64,000 nt of DNA from Tachypleus tridentatus (Eukaryota > Arthropoda > Merostomata > Xiphosura > Limulidae), in assembly GCF_004210375.1 (NCBI RefSeq), contig NC_134830.1, positions 10,974,001 to 11,038,000 on the forward strand. Direction: 5' to 3'. How positions within the stretch are numbered: the first letter of the stretch is position 1; each line of letters begins with the position of its first letter. Under the pieces are notes generated by a model. The model was given only the letters and a program-made list of their open reading frames with translations, searched no databases and had not been told where the DNA came from. A program made the position numbers and the translations under genes. Shown here in pieces: positions 1 through 10,847 of the stretch.

Positions 1-1600
1 TCAGTAAAACTGCAATATTCCGCGCAATAAATATCTGGGTTTTACAGATGTAAGAAAGGCACAACACTGTAATTTTAAATAAATACATAATTAAAATGAA
101 ACAGTGGATTTTTATATGTTTTCCGTTCGTAAAATTTCTGCATCGTCTTTCTTTCTAGAAAGTGTGATTTTAAAATTCGTATTTGAAATTGGTCTATTTA
201 TTTTGAATAACACGAAAATATTTTGTATTATATTGTGAGAGAATTATACACTGCTCGGAAGAAGGGAGCTCTTCTTTGAACTGTAATTCCCTGAAAAGTG
301 CTCCACTTTGCAAAACTTCACTTGTCTGCAAAAATGGGATTTTCTTTGCGTTAAATTGCCTTGAGAAATCGACGCATAGTTGCGTCTACAATGTATGGAA
401 AAAAAGTGTCTCGGTTTTGCTCTCTGTTATGACTGCATTGGAAGAAAAGAGGGACATTGCGATAAAATACTGCGACTACAGAGATAAGAAATGCGAATTC
501 TCCACTGTCCTAAGTTGCTCGTATGCAAATCATGACACATAATAGCTCAACCAACAGTTTAAGAAGAAACTGGTTACTTTCCTTATTGGTTAGACAAGAA
601 GATGGCTTGTATTATTCTATTGTAGTTTTCTTTGAGAGGTATTTTAATGCATTTTCTTTTCAGAGTGACATTTTATAAGTATTTGTTTCGTATTTCTTCT
701 AGTTAATTTAGTTAAAATCGTTTATTACTCAAAATACCGTTGTTCTTTAATTTAAGAAACTTCGTCAACACATGTACAAGATAATAGACAGTTAACGTGG
801 ACTTTGAATCGTTAAAACGTGAGCACACGTTCAAGTACTTTCGTGTCACGTGCACAGCAAAGAATAACGGAACACAAGCAAGAGTGGTAGCGGCCAAATA
901 CTAAAGATAATGACTTATGAAAACAGCATTCGAAGATACTTCTGTTTCTAGATTTCTCTTTGTAAGATTTAGGTTAACGGCAGACGTTGTACACACCAAG
1001 CGATGTCCAACAAGGATCGCGCATTTTCGGACAAACTCGAACCCCTAAACTGTGATTAGACTTTGAGAAATCTTGGACGTTGTTCTAACTAACGCCGTTT
1101 TAGGAGCATACGGGAAGAAATAAATACGTTTCATACAGTTGTTTAGTTATTGATGTTCCTGGTTATCATAAGATTAGAAAGTAAATTCCCAGATATTTGA
1201 GAAATTTACGCTTCAGTTATACAACTAGTTTTTCGATCAGAGTTAAATGGATTACTCCCGATTACATATAGCTTTTTTACTCTTAACTTTAAAGGCTATA
1301 ATGCAGCAGAAACACCTAGAACATCAGATAAAATTTTGCGTCTAACAAGACAGTTAGTCTCACTCTAATATAACGTAACCGGAGTTTTAATGCGCTCTTC
1401 TAAAAATACATCGTTCTCTCCCTTTTCGGACGATAAGGGCGAACTTGTCCACATTGTTATCGTTTCGAGAAGTTTGGTACGTTTTCTACAATACAATTGA
1501 CATTCTTATTTAAAAACAAAAACAAGGTAATAAAAATGGTAGAACTTAAAAGTTTGATCACATTTTAAGAAGTATGAAGGTGAAATCTACATGACGATGT

Positions 1601-1650
1601 CTAATTCGTGTAACACCCACGAAACGTTTAGAAATTGTTTGTATAAGTAG
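1601..1650 (+). promoter_or_regulatory. U5 promoter: PSE-like element and TATA-like element, A copy 1
   Basis: CTAATTCGTGTAACACCCAC starts at -74 relative to the U5 5' end, and TATAAGTAG starts at 1642 (-33). Both blocks are preserved between types A and B, although the flanks differ. The first resembles an snRNA proximal sequence element by position and by its TAATTC start, which is close to the start of the Drosophila PSEA consensus. The assignment is inferred from position and conservation. Confidence 0.65.
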
Positions 1651-1674
1651 AGGCGTTTGGGAAAAGTAACTTCA

Positions 1675-1791
1675 ATGCTCAGGTTTCCCTTCAATTCGTA
1701 TTAATCTTTCGCCTTTTACTAAAGATTACCGTGGAGGGGAACATTACAATGAGCCTATAGGCGAATTTTTGAAGTCTCACTTTTGTGAGAC
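1675..1791 (+). ncRNA. U5: U5 spliceosomal snRNA, type A, copy 1
   Basis: U5 snRNA is the core RNA of the U5 and U4/U6.U5 snRNPs; its loop I holds the exon ends during splicing. The 117-nt sequence starts ATGCTCAGGTTTCCC, like animal U5 (ATACTCTGGTTTCTC). TAATCTTT and AAAGATTA form a perfect 8-bp stem around CGCCTTTTACT, which contains the invariant loop I GCCTTTTAC. The following CCGTGGAGGGGAAC matches the U5 internal loop; GTTTCCC pairs with GGGGAAC (one wobble pair) and GCTCA pairs with TGAGC. The Sm site AATTTTTGA lies at about 1764. The 3' stem GTCTCAC-TTTT-GTGAGAC ends the RNA. An upstream promoter and a downstream 3'-box motif support a Pol II snRNA gene. I am very sure of the family; expression is inferred. 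Confidence 0.96.
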
Positions 1792-1805
1792 AACAATCTA
1801 TGAAT

Positions 1806-1814
1806 AAGAATAGA
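1806..1814 (+). terminator. snRNA 3'-box-like motif, A copy 1
   Basis: AAGAATAGA lies 14 nt after the U5 end. It matches the snRNA 3'-box core AAARNNAGA except at its third base. The other copies have AAAAATAGA, a full match, so this copy carries a one-base variant. Confidence 0.55.
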
Positions 1815-2704
1815 CTTGAAGAAGCGACTCTCAGGTCCACTTTTGTGGTGCATTAATTTAAGTGCGAGTTGTCGCTCTTAGTTTTGTTTCTCGATGAAAT
1901 ATTGGGTATAAGAGAAACGTTTTTAATGTTAAAACATCTGTTAGCCATTTCTTGTTTGCTTTCGATAATGATGGGGCATGCATGTATTTTACAGCTGACT
2001 GAAATAAATAAATTCTGGGAAATGTCCAACAGAGGCAGTCGGTAAATTCCTCTATGAGCCAATCAAAGTTAAGATCATTTGTGAAATGAATTATTAGCGT
2101 TTTCGTAGAATAATTATAGGGAAAAATCAGTTAGATTAACAACTTGTACTATATTGGAAAGCCAGTGCTTTTTCGTAATACTACGTTCCAATAATGACTT
2201 CACGAACAAATGTATAACCTGACATTGTTGTTAGTCTATCTGCTGAAAGTATGAAACGAACAGACAACAAAACGTTTGTTGATTTCTTAGTTTAGAGTCC
2301 GCGTCTTTAATTGAACACGTTGCTGATAGAAAATTGCTAATTCGAAAACGATACGTGTTTAAAACTGAATCGATATTCGTTCTATGTTTTTATGCACATG
2401 GATCTCACACTGTGTGTCTGAAGCTTGTTTTAGACTTATTATACTCGCTAGTCACTTGTGAGATGTCACTGCACTTGGATTTCTTGTACCCACCGCGTCA
2501 CTAAAAATCGTAATGGGAAGACCCTAATGGAACTAGTATTCTATCTGGATAAATGCATTGTTATCGTTTTGAGAAGTTTGGTACGTTTTCTACAATACAA
2601 TTGACATTCTTATTTAAAAACAAAAACATTGTAATAAAAATGGTAGAACTTAAAAGTTTGTTCACATTTTAAGAAGTATGAAGGTGAAATCTACATGACG
2701 ATGT

Positions 2705-2754
2705 CTAATTCGTGTAACACCCACGAAACGTTTAGAAATTGTTTGTATAAGTAG
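2705..2754 (+). promoter_or_regulatory. U5 promoter in front of the disrupted A copy
   Basis: The CTAATTCGTG block (2705) and TATAAGTAG (2746) are intact and identical to the first copy. The homology stops right after TTCAAT, at the second nucleotide of the expected U5 transcript. Confidence 0.6.
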
Positions 2755-2778
2755 AGGCGTTTGGGAAAAGTAATTTCA

Positions 2779-2993
2779 ATCCTTTGCCTCCACCCAAAAG
2801 ACCATGCATCAGAATAATAACGATTTAATTTATTAAAATAATAATAAAAAAAAAAAAACCCACTTCATCCTAATATTTCACGTATTCCTGAATCTTGGAG
2901 AGAGAACTCGCCTTTACTGAAAGATTACCGATGGTGGGGGGAACATTACAATGAGCCTATAGGCGAATTTTTGAAGTCTCATTTTTGTGAGAC
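2779..2993 (+). pseudogene. U5: Disrupted U5 snRNA copy, type A
   Basis: From about 2905 the sequence is clearly U5: CGCC, TTTACT, AAAGATTACCG, GAACATTACAATGAGCCTAT, the Sm site AATTTTTGA and the 3' stem GTCTCAT-TTTT-GTGAGAC. The 5' half is lost or scrambled. After TTCAAT there is about 95 bp of unrelated AT-rich sequence with an A-run. A garbled 5' domain follows, in which TTCACGTATT and AATCTT may be remnants. Loop I lacks one T and has an extra G after ACT, and extra bases sit in the CCGTGGAGGGG strand. It cannot form a normal U5 and is best read as a pseudogene within the duplicated segment. Confidence 0.9.
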
Positions 2994-3007
2994 AACAATC
3001 TATGAAT

Positions 3008-3016
3008 AAAAATAGA
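3008..3016 (+). terminator. snRNA 3'-box-like motif after the disrupted copy
   Basis: AAAAATAGA fits AAARNNAGA and keeps the 14-nt spacing from the 3' stem. Confidence 0.5.
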
Positions 3017-5566
3017 ATTGAAGAAGTGACTCTCTGGTCCACTTTTGTGGTGCATTAATTTTAGTGCGAGTTGTCGCTCTTAGTTTTGTTTCTCGATGAA
3101 ATATTGGGTATAAGAGAAACGTTTTGATGTTAAAACATCTGTTAGCCATTTCTTGTTTGCTTTCGATAATGATGGGGCATGCATGTATTTTACAGCTGAC
3201 TGAAATAAATAAATTCTGGGAAATGTCCAACAGAGGCAGTCGGTAAATTCCTCTATGAGCCAATCAAAGTTAAGATCATTTGTGAAATGAATTATTAGCG
3301 TTTTCGTAGAATAATTATAGGGAAAAATCAGTTAGATTAACAACTTGTACTATATTGGAAAGCCAGTGCTTTTCGTAATACTACGTTCCAATAATGACTT
3401 CACGAACAAATGTATAACCTGACATTGTTGTTAGTCTATCTGCTGAAAGTATGAAACGAACAGACAACAAAACGTTTGTTGATTTCTTAGTTTAGAGTCT
3501 GCGTTTGTTAAAGCGGTTGTCTTTAATTGAACACGTTGCTGATAGAAAATTGCTAATTCGAAAACGATACGTGTTTAAAACTGAATCGATATTCTTTCTA
3601 TGTTTTTATGCACTTGGATCTCACACTGTGTGTCTGAAGCTTGTTTTAGACTTATTATACTCGCTAGTCAGTTGTGAGATGTCACTGCACTTGGATTTCT
3701 TGTACCCACCGCGTCACTAAAAATCGTAATGGGAAGACCCTAATGGAACTACCATTCTATCTGGATAAATGCATTTAGGCTTTCATGACTCCGCCTGTTT
3801 CGAGAACTAGACCGTAACGTGACACACACACACACTGAGTTTTTAACGTAAGCTACGTTTCAGTAATATATACTTGGCATCAGCGAGGAGAAATATGCGC
3901 ATATTTCTCTTTCGGTGCATGAAAAGTTTAAACCTGTTGAACATAATTGTCGTTGTGTTGTTTCAGTAAAACTGCAATATTCCGCGCAATAAATATCTGG
4001 GTTTTACAGATGTAAGAAAGGCACAACACTGTAATTTTAAATAAATACATAATTAAAATGAAACAGTGGATTTTTGATATGTTTTCCGTTCGTAAAATTT
4101 CTGCATCGTCTTTCTTTCTAGAAAGTGTGATTTTAAAAATTCGTATTTGAAATTGGTCTATTTATTTTGAATAACACGAAAATATTTTGTATTATATTGT
4201 GAGAGAATTATACACTGCTCGGAAGAAGGGAGCTCTTCTTTGAACTGTAATTCCCTGAAAAGTGCTCCACTTTGCAAAAACTTCACTTGTCTGCAAAAAT
4301 GGGATTTTCTTTGCGTTAAATTGCCTTGAGAAATGGACGCATAGTTGCGTCTACAATGTATGGAAAAAAAAGTGTCTCGGTTTTGCTCTCTGTTATGACT
4401 GCATTGGAAGAAAAGAGGGACATTGCGATAAAATACTGCGACTACAGAGATAAGAAATGCGAATTCTCCACTGTCCTAAGTTGCTCGTATGCAAATCATG
4501 ACACATAATAGCTCAACCAACAGTTTAAGAAGAAACTGGTTACTTTCCTTATTGGTTAGACAAGAAGATGGCTTGTATTATTCTATTGTAGTTTTCTTTG
4601 AGAGGTATTTTAATAAATTTTCTTTTCAGAGTGACATTTTTATAAGTATTTGTTTCGTATTTCTTCTAGTTAATTTAGTTAAAATCGTTTATTACTCAAA
4701 ATACCGTTGTTCTTTAATTTAAGAAACTTCGTCAACACATGTACAAGATAATAGACAGTTAACGTGGACTTTGAATCGTTAAAACGTGAGCACACGTTCA
4801 AGTACTTTCGTGTCACGTGCACAGCAAAGAATAACGGAACACAAGCAAGAGTGGTAGCGGCCAAATACTAAAGATAATGACTTATGAAAACAGCATTCGA
4901 AGATACTTCTGTTTCTAGATTTCTCTTTGTAAGATTTAGGTTAACGGCAGACGTTGTACACATTAAGCGATGTCCAACATGGATCGCGCATTTTCGGACA
5001 AACTCGAACCCCTAAACTGTGATTAGACTTTGAGAAATCTTGGACGTTGTTCTAACTAACGCCGTTTCAGGAGCATACGGGAAGAAATAAATACGTTTCA
5101 TACAGTTGTTTAGTTATTGATGTTCCTGGTTATCATAAGATTAGAAAGTAAATTCCCAGATATTTGAGAAATTTACGCTTCAGTTATACAACTAGTTTTT
5201 CGATCAGAGTTAAATGGATTACTCCCGATTACATATAGCTTTTTACTCTTAACTTTAAAGGCTATAATGCAGCAGAAACACCTAGAACATCAGATAAAAT
5301 TTTGCGTCTAACAAGACAGTTAGTCTCACTCTAATATAACGTAACCGGAGTTTTAATGCGCTCTTCTAAAAATACATCGTTCTCTCCCTTTTCGGACGAT
5401 AAGGGCGAACTTGTCCACATTGTTATCGTTTCGAGAAGTTTGGTACGTTTTCTACAATACAATTGACATTCTTATTTAAAAACAAAAACAATGTAATAAA
5501 AATGGTAGAACTTAAAAGTTTGATCACATTTTAAGAAGTATGAAGGTGAAATCTACATGACGATGT

Positions 5567-5616
5567 CTAATTCGTGTAACACCCACGAAACGTTTAGAAA
5601 TTGTTTGTATAAGTAG
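5567..5616 (+). promoter_or_regulatory. U5 promoter, A copy in unit 2
   Basis: CTAATTCGTG starts at 5567 (-74) and TATAAGTAG at 5608 (-33), identical to the unit 1 promoter. Confidence 0.65.
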
Positions 5617-5640
5617 AGGCGTTTGGGAAAAGTAACTTCA

Positions 5641-5756
5641 ATGCTCAGGTTTCCTTCAATTCGTATTAATCTTTCGCCTTTTACTAAAGATTACCGTGGA
5701 GGGGAACATTACAATGAGCCTATAGGCGAATTTTTGAAGTCTCACTTTTGTGAGAC
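5641..5756 (+). ncRNA. U5: U5 spliceosomal snRNA, type A, unit 2
   Basis: This 116-nt copy has every U5 landmark: ATGCTCAGG 5' end, GCCTTTTAC loop I in its 8-bp stem, CCGTGGAGGGGAAC, the GCTCA/TGAGC basal stem, Sm site AATTTTTGA, and the terminal stem with a TTTT loop. It differs from the first A gene by one missing C in the GTTTCC run of the 5' stem strand. That is a homopolymer change which could be real or a consensus error. I judge it a probably functional gene. Confidence 0.96.
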
Positions 5757-5770
5757 AACAATCTATGAAT

Positions 5771-5779
5771 AAAAATAGA
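5771..5779 (+). terminator. snRNA 3'-box-like motif, A unit 2
   Basis: AAAAATAGA matches AAARNNAGA, 14 nt past the gene end. Confidence 0.6.
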
Positions 5780-8330
5780 CTTGAAGAAGCGACTCTCAGG
5801 TCCACTTTTGTGGTGCATTAATTTTAGTGCGAGTTGTCGCTCTTAGTTTTGTTTCTCGATGAAATATTGGGTATAAGAGAAACGTTTTTAATGTTAAAAC
5901 ATCTGTTAGCCATTTCTTGTTTGCTTTCGATAATGATGGGGCATGCATGCATTTTACAGCTGACTGAAATAAATAAATTCTGGGAAATGTCCAACAGAGG
6001 CAGTCGGTAAATTCCTCTATGAGCCAATCAAAGTTAAGATCATTTGTGAAATGAATTATTAGCGTTTTCGTAGAATAATTATAGGGAAAAATCAGTTAGA
6101 TTAACAACTTGTACTATATTGGAAAGCCAGTGCTTTTTCGTAATACTACGTTCCAATAATGACTTCACGAACAAATGTATAACCTGACATTGTTGTTAGT
6201 CTATCTGCTGAAAGTATGAAACGAACAGACAACAAAACGTTTGTTGATTTCTTAGTTTAGAGTCTGCGTTTGTTAAAGCGGTTGTCTTTAATTGAACACG
6301 TTGCTGATAGAAAATTGCTAATTCGAAAACGATACGTGTTTAAAACTGAATCGATATTCTTTCTATGTTTTTATGCACTTGGATCTCACACTGTGTGTCT
6401 GAAGCTTGTTTTAGACTTATTATACTCGCCAGTCACTTGAGAGATGTGACTGCACTTGGGTTTCTTGTACCCACCGCTTCACTAAAAATCGTAATGGGAA
6501 GACCCTAATGGAACTACTATTCTATCTGGATAAATGCATTTAGGCTTTCATCACTCCGCCTGTCTCGAGAACTAGGCCGTAACGTGACACACACACACTG
6601 AGTTTTTAACGTAAGCTACGTTTCAGTAATATATACTTGGCATCAGCGAGGAGAAATATGCGCATATTTATCTTTCGGTACATGAAAAGTTTAAACCTGT
6701 TGAACATAATTGTCGTTGTGTTGTTTCAGTAAAACTGCAATATTCCGCGCAATAAATATCTGGGTTTTACAGATGTAAGAAAGGCACAACACTGTAATTT
6801 TAAATAAATACGTAATTAAAATGAAACAGTGGATTTTTGATATGTTTTCCGTTCGTAAAATTTCTGCATCGTCTCTCTCTCTAAAAAGTGTGATTTTAAA
6901 AATTCGTATTTGAAATTGGTCTATTTATTTTGAATAACACGAAAATATTTTGTATTATATTGTGAGAGAATTATACACTGCTCGGAAGAAGGGAGCTCTT
7001 CTTTGAACTGTAATTCCCTGAAAAAGTGCTCCACTTTGCAAAAACTTCATTTGTCTGCAAAAATGGGATTTTCTTTGCGTTAAATTGCCTTGAGAAATGG
7101 ACGCATAGTTGCGTCTACAATGTATGGAAAAAAAGTGTCTCGGTTTTCCTCTCTGTTATGACTGCATTGGAAGAAAAGAGGGACATTGCGATAAAATACT
7201 GCGACTACAGAGATAAGAAATGCGAATTCTCCACTGTCCTAAGTTGCTCGTATGCAAATCATGACACATAATAGCTCAACCAACAGTTTAAGAAGAAACT
7301 GGTTACTTTCCTTATTGGTTAGACAAGAAGATGGCTTATATTATTCTATTGTAGTTTTCTTTGAGAGGTATTTTAATGCATTTTCTTTTCAGAGTGACAT
7401 TTTTTATAAGTGTTTGTTTCGTATTTCTTCTAGTTAATTTAGTTAAAATCGTTTATTACTCAAAATACCGTTGTTCTTTAATTTAAGAAACTTCGTCAAC
7501 ACATGTACAAGATAATAGACAGTTAACGTGGACTTTGAATCGTTAAAACGTGAGCACACGTTCAAGTACTTTCGTGTCACGTGCACAGCAAAGAATAACG
7601 AAACACAAGCAAGAGTGGTAGCGGCCAAATACTAAAGATAATGACTTATGAAAACAGCATTCGAAGATACTGCTGTTTCTAGATTTCTCTTTGTAAGATT
7701 TAGGTTAACGGCAGACGTTGTACACATTAAGCGATGTCCAACATGGATCGCGCATTTTCGGACAAACTCGAACCCCTAAACTGTGATTAGACTTTGAGAA
7801 ATCTTGGACGTTGTTCTAACTAACGCCGTTTCAGGAGCATACGGGAAGAAATAAATACGTTTCATACAGTTGTTTAGTTATTGATGTTCCTGGTTATCAT
7901 AAGATTAGAAAGTAAATTCCCAGATATTTGAGAAATTTACGCTTCAGTTATACAACTAGTTTTTCGATCAGAGTTAAATGGATTACTCCCGATTACATAT
8001 AGCTTTTTACTCTTAACTTTAAAGGCTATAATGCAGCAGAAACACCTAGAACATCAGATAAAATTTTGCGTCTAACAAGACAGTTAGTCTCACTCTAATA
8101 TAACGTAACCGGAGTTTTAATGTGCTCTTCTAAAAATACATCGTTCTCTCCCTTTTCGGACGATAAGGGCGAACTTGTCCACATTATTATCGTTTCGAGA
8201 AGTTTGGTACGTTTTCTACAATACAATTGACATTCTTATTTAAAAACAAAAACAAGGTAATAAAAATGGTACAACGTAAAAATTTGATCACGTTTTAAGA
8301 AGTATGAAGGTGAAATCTACATGACGATGT

Positions 8331-8407
8331 CTAATTCGTGTAACACTCACGAAACGTTTAGAAATTGTTTGTATAAGTAGAGGCGTTTGATAGAAATTGC
8401 TTTAATG
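8331..8407 (+). promoter_or_regulatory. Orphan U5 promoter at the A-B junction
   Basis: The A-type promoter (CTAATTCGTG at 8331, TATAAGTAG at 8372) is present. From GCGTTTGATAGAAATTGC on, however, the sequence is B-type. The sequence reaches AATGCT, the first five U5 nucleotides plus one preceding base, and then jumps to AGAACAACGCG, the start of a B unit. The U5 gene itself is missing. This is the physical junction of the two repeat types. Confidence 0.85.
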
Positions 8408-10632
8408 CTAGAACAACGCGAGTACCATGGATTTCTTTGTAATTAGCGCTTACAGCCATTTCTTTCTCTACACGAAACAGACGAGTAATAGTTGCGTAAC
8501 ATGTTAGAAGCAAAGCTTTTCCCACCAATTTCTTCGAAAGACATAATCATACTTTAATTTTACCAAATTTTTAATACATGATGCGACTCGTATGTATACA
8601 GATAAGTAATAAATAATCCAAAAAATGAACAACCTCCTTGTAAATATGAATATGGAATTTAATTATACAAACTTAACTTTGAAATATTTATTCATTGAAC
8701 TCGTGCACACTGGTCACCAGTGTTGTATAGCATGTTCTCGTTATGCGTGTGCTTGAGGCGAGTAAGGTTAGAGTGATGTTTGATCGGAAATGGTTCATAA
8801 AGCCAAACGTAAGTCGGATGATCTGTACATCCCTGCTCGGGCACTTTGATCCCTGAATTGGCCCGTTTGTGTATTGTTCATGATTTATCCGACCTGCATC
8901 TCGTCGTCTCTCCTCGTCCCTTTTCTTGCTTTGCCTTCGCTTTGTTGCCTGCCACGCCTACCAGACTAGCATTTACACGAATCAAATCACACCCATCAAT
9001 CTGTCTATCCTTATTATCCATTCACTTAGTTATTTTCTGAATGTGTGGGGTTGAAGGAGGACTGTTTAGTCTTCGAGCACTGCAGGGGATTAATGTTTTG
9101 CAAGAAATATTAATCTTATACCTAAACACCTGCCGTAATTGTGTGTGTGAAGTCAATAGTTACAGTTAAACAGCTTTGTCGCCATATAACTGTTCTTTTT
9201 ATTGTCCTCAGTATTTTATCCCGCTGTTTATTTCTTTAGTATGCATATCACCTCGCTTTAACCATTGCATATTGATTTATTATTGTGTTCAAATGTAAAG
9301 TTTAGTAACAGTATCTTATGCTATAAAGCCAATCACTTTGTCGTGCCTATCAAAGCGGTATTTAAAACGCCTAATCAGGATCAACATTTTATAGAAAAGC
9401 TTCAAGCCCCATTATGGATACCGTTTGTTCAAGTACCACAACCTTCTTCAGGCTTAAATGCAGTAAACTATAAGCACAGGCAACTAACTGTACAAATGGG
9501 CGTGTCTGATTCAGCATTAGATTGACCCGGTAAATGTATTTTAAAAAGTAACAATTACTCGAATAGTAACACTTGATGCTAAACAATGGATTTAAAAAGA
9601 AAACAAGAAAAAAAAAACGTATTTCGTATAGAAGTTAGAAATTTAAGCAAAAACAGTCAATTAACTTAAAATAATTTAATATTAAAACTACCAATATTTT
9701 TTAAGCAAATATGTTGAGAACTCATTGATCGATATTTAAGTTAGGTAACACTCAAGACATTACAAAGTTAAAGTGGACTTCTTGAATCACTAAAACGTAA
9801 ACATAGGTTGAAGTACTTTCATGTCACGTGAACTACGGAGAATAACGCACCACGAGCAAAAGTAGTACCACCAAACTACTAAAATTAATGATTTACCGAA
9901 AACAGCGTTCAAAGAGACTTATGTTTCTGTATTGCTTTTTATAAAATTTGAGTGTACGGCAGACTTTGTTGTTTGTTCGGCCCAAATGTTTTTCACACCA
10001 AACGATGTCAAACAACGATCACGCCTTTCCGGAGAAACTTCAATTTCAGGTAGTGTTAAATGTAATTAGACTTTGAGAAATTTGGATGTTGTTCAAAGTA
10101 ACGCCGTTTCACGGGCACACGAAAGCAAATAAATACGTTTCATACAGTGTTTGGTTATTGATGTTTCTGATTATCATAAAGTTCGAAAGTAAATTTCCAG
10201 ATGTTTGAGAAATTATTCAGTTATTATGATAGTTAAACAAGTAGTTTAGTGATCAGATTTAAAAGTAAAATGTGGTTTACCCCCTATTATATCTAGTGTT
10301 TTACGCTTGTCTTTAAAGGTTATTTTGGTCCTTTAATTCAGCACAAATACCTGAAACATCAGATGCGTGTAACAAGATATCAGAAGATATTAGTCTCACT
10401 CTGAACCACAGTTTTAATGTTCTCATCTAAAAATGCATCGTCCCTCCCCTTTTCAGACGGTAAGGATGAACTTGTCCACGGTCGGGATTGTTATCATTTC
10501 GAGAAGTTTCGTACGTTTTTTACAACACAGTTGACATTCTCTTTAAAAACAAAAACAATGTAATAAAATTGTATGATACAAAAGTTGTATCATATTTTAA
10601 GATGTATGAAGGTGAATTCCATATAACGACGT

Positions 10633-10683
10633 CTAATTCCTGTAACACCGACGAAATCGTTTCGAAAGTGTTTGTATAAGTAG
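10633..10683 (+). promoter_or_regulatory. U5 promoter, B unit 1
   Basis: CTAATTCCTGTAACACCGAC starts at -75 and TATAAGTAG at 10675 (-33). Compared with type A the first element is largely kept (CTAATTC, TGTAACACC, ACGAAA), and GTTTGTATAAGTAGAGGCG is identical. Confidence 0.65.
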
Positions 10684-10707
10684 AGGCGTTTGATAGAAAT
10701 TGCTTTA

Positions 10708-10824
10708 ATGCTCAGGTTTCCCTTCATTTCGTATTAATCTTTCGCCTTTTACTAAAGATTACCGTGGGGGGGAACATTACAATGAGCCTATAGGCAAATT
10801 TTTGAAGTCTCACGTTGGTGAGAC
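10708..10824 (+). ncRNA. U5: U5 spliceosomal snRNA, type B, unit 1
   Basis: This 117-nt U5 has a complete loop I (GCCTTTTAC) and Sm site. Type B differs from type A in the 5' domain (CATTTCG instead of CAATTCG), just before the Sm site (GGCAAA instead of GGCGAA) and in the terminal loop, here GTTG closed by the same GTCTCAC/GTGAGAC stem. This copy reads CCGTGGGGGGGAAC, an A-to-G change relative to CCGTGGAGGGGAAC in the conserved internal-loop strand. It is probably functional, with that substitution as a caveat. Confidence 0.95.
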
Positions 10825-10838
10825 AACAATCTATGAAT

Positions 10839-10847
10839 AAAAATAGA
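10839..10847 (+). terminator. snRNA 3'-box-like motif, B unit 1
   Basis: AAAAATAGA, 14 nt after the gene, matches AAARNNAGA. Confidence 0.6.

Larger units (their letters stand above)
1453..2556 (+). repeat. Internal duplication inside A unit 1, first copy
   Basis: The stretch from ATTGTTATCG at 1453 to AAATGC at 2556 is repeated directly downstream from 2557. The first copy holds the intact U5 gene at 1675. The join at 2557 reads AAATGCATT followed by GTTATCG, whereas the normal unit reads AAATGCATTTAGG. The two sources share only CATT at the breakpoint, consistent with a short-homology join. Confidence 0.85.
2557..3774 (+). repeat. Internal duplication inside A unit 1, second copy
   Basis: This is the direct second copy of the preceding 1.1-kb segment. 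It is about 96 bp longer because of extra sequence at the 5' end of its U5 copy (about 2780-2875), which includes a 12-A run near 2850. After about 3774 the unit continues normally to the next TCAGTAAAAC boundary. Confidence 0.85.
1..8385 (+). repeat. Type A U5 snRNA tandem repeat array (about 2.76-kb unit)
   Basis: The segment beginning TCAGTAAAACTGCAATATTC recurs at 1, 3963 and 6726. The 3963-6726 spacing (2763 bp) is the normal unit. The first unit is 3962 bp because it contains an internal duplication. The third unit is cut at about 8385, where it fuses to the type B array. Copies are nearly identical over kilobases. The unit carries one U5 snRNA gene about 1.68 kb after the chosen start. 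Apart from the gene, its promoter and 3' box I recognise nothing in the unit. The short open frames in it are non-conserved in type B and look incidental. Confidence 0.93.

Noticed and set aside
524-534. Octamer ATGCAAAT in the A unit as the U5 distal enhancer
   Set aside because: It lies about 1.15 kb upstream of the gene, far from the usual position near -200, and is not in the A/B shared core.
1773-1791. Histone-mRNA-like stem-loop (GTCTCAC-TTTT-GTGAGAC)
   Set aside because: The stem sequence does not match the histone element and no histone frame precedes it. It is the 3' stem-loop of U5.
1853-3263. Repeated short minus-strand frame beginning MAHRGIYRLPLLDISQ in A units
   Set aside because: Its lengths and ends differ with indels between copies, and it overlaps the region downstream of U5 that aligns only partly with B. 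Looks incidental.
8830-9000. GC- and pyrimidine-richer segment near the start of each B unit as an exon or promoter
   Set aside because: There is no splice-site pair, long frame or known motif that I can support.
9265-9525. An 86-codon open frame repeated in all B units (FVQVPQPSSG...)
   Set aside because: It starts at TTG, is absent from type A, and its conservation only reflects near-identity of whole units. No recognisable family.
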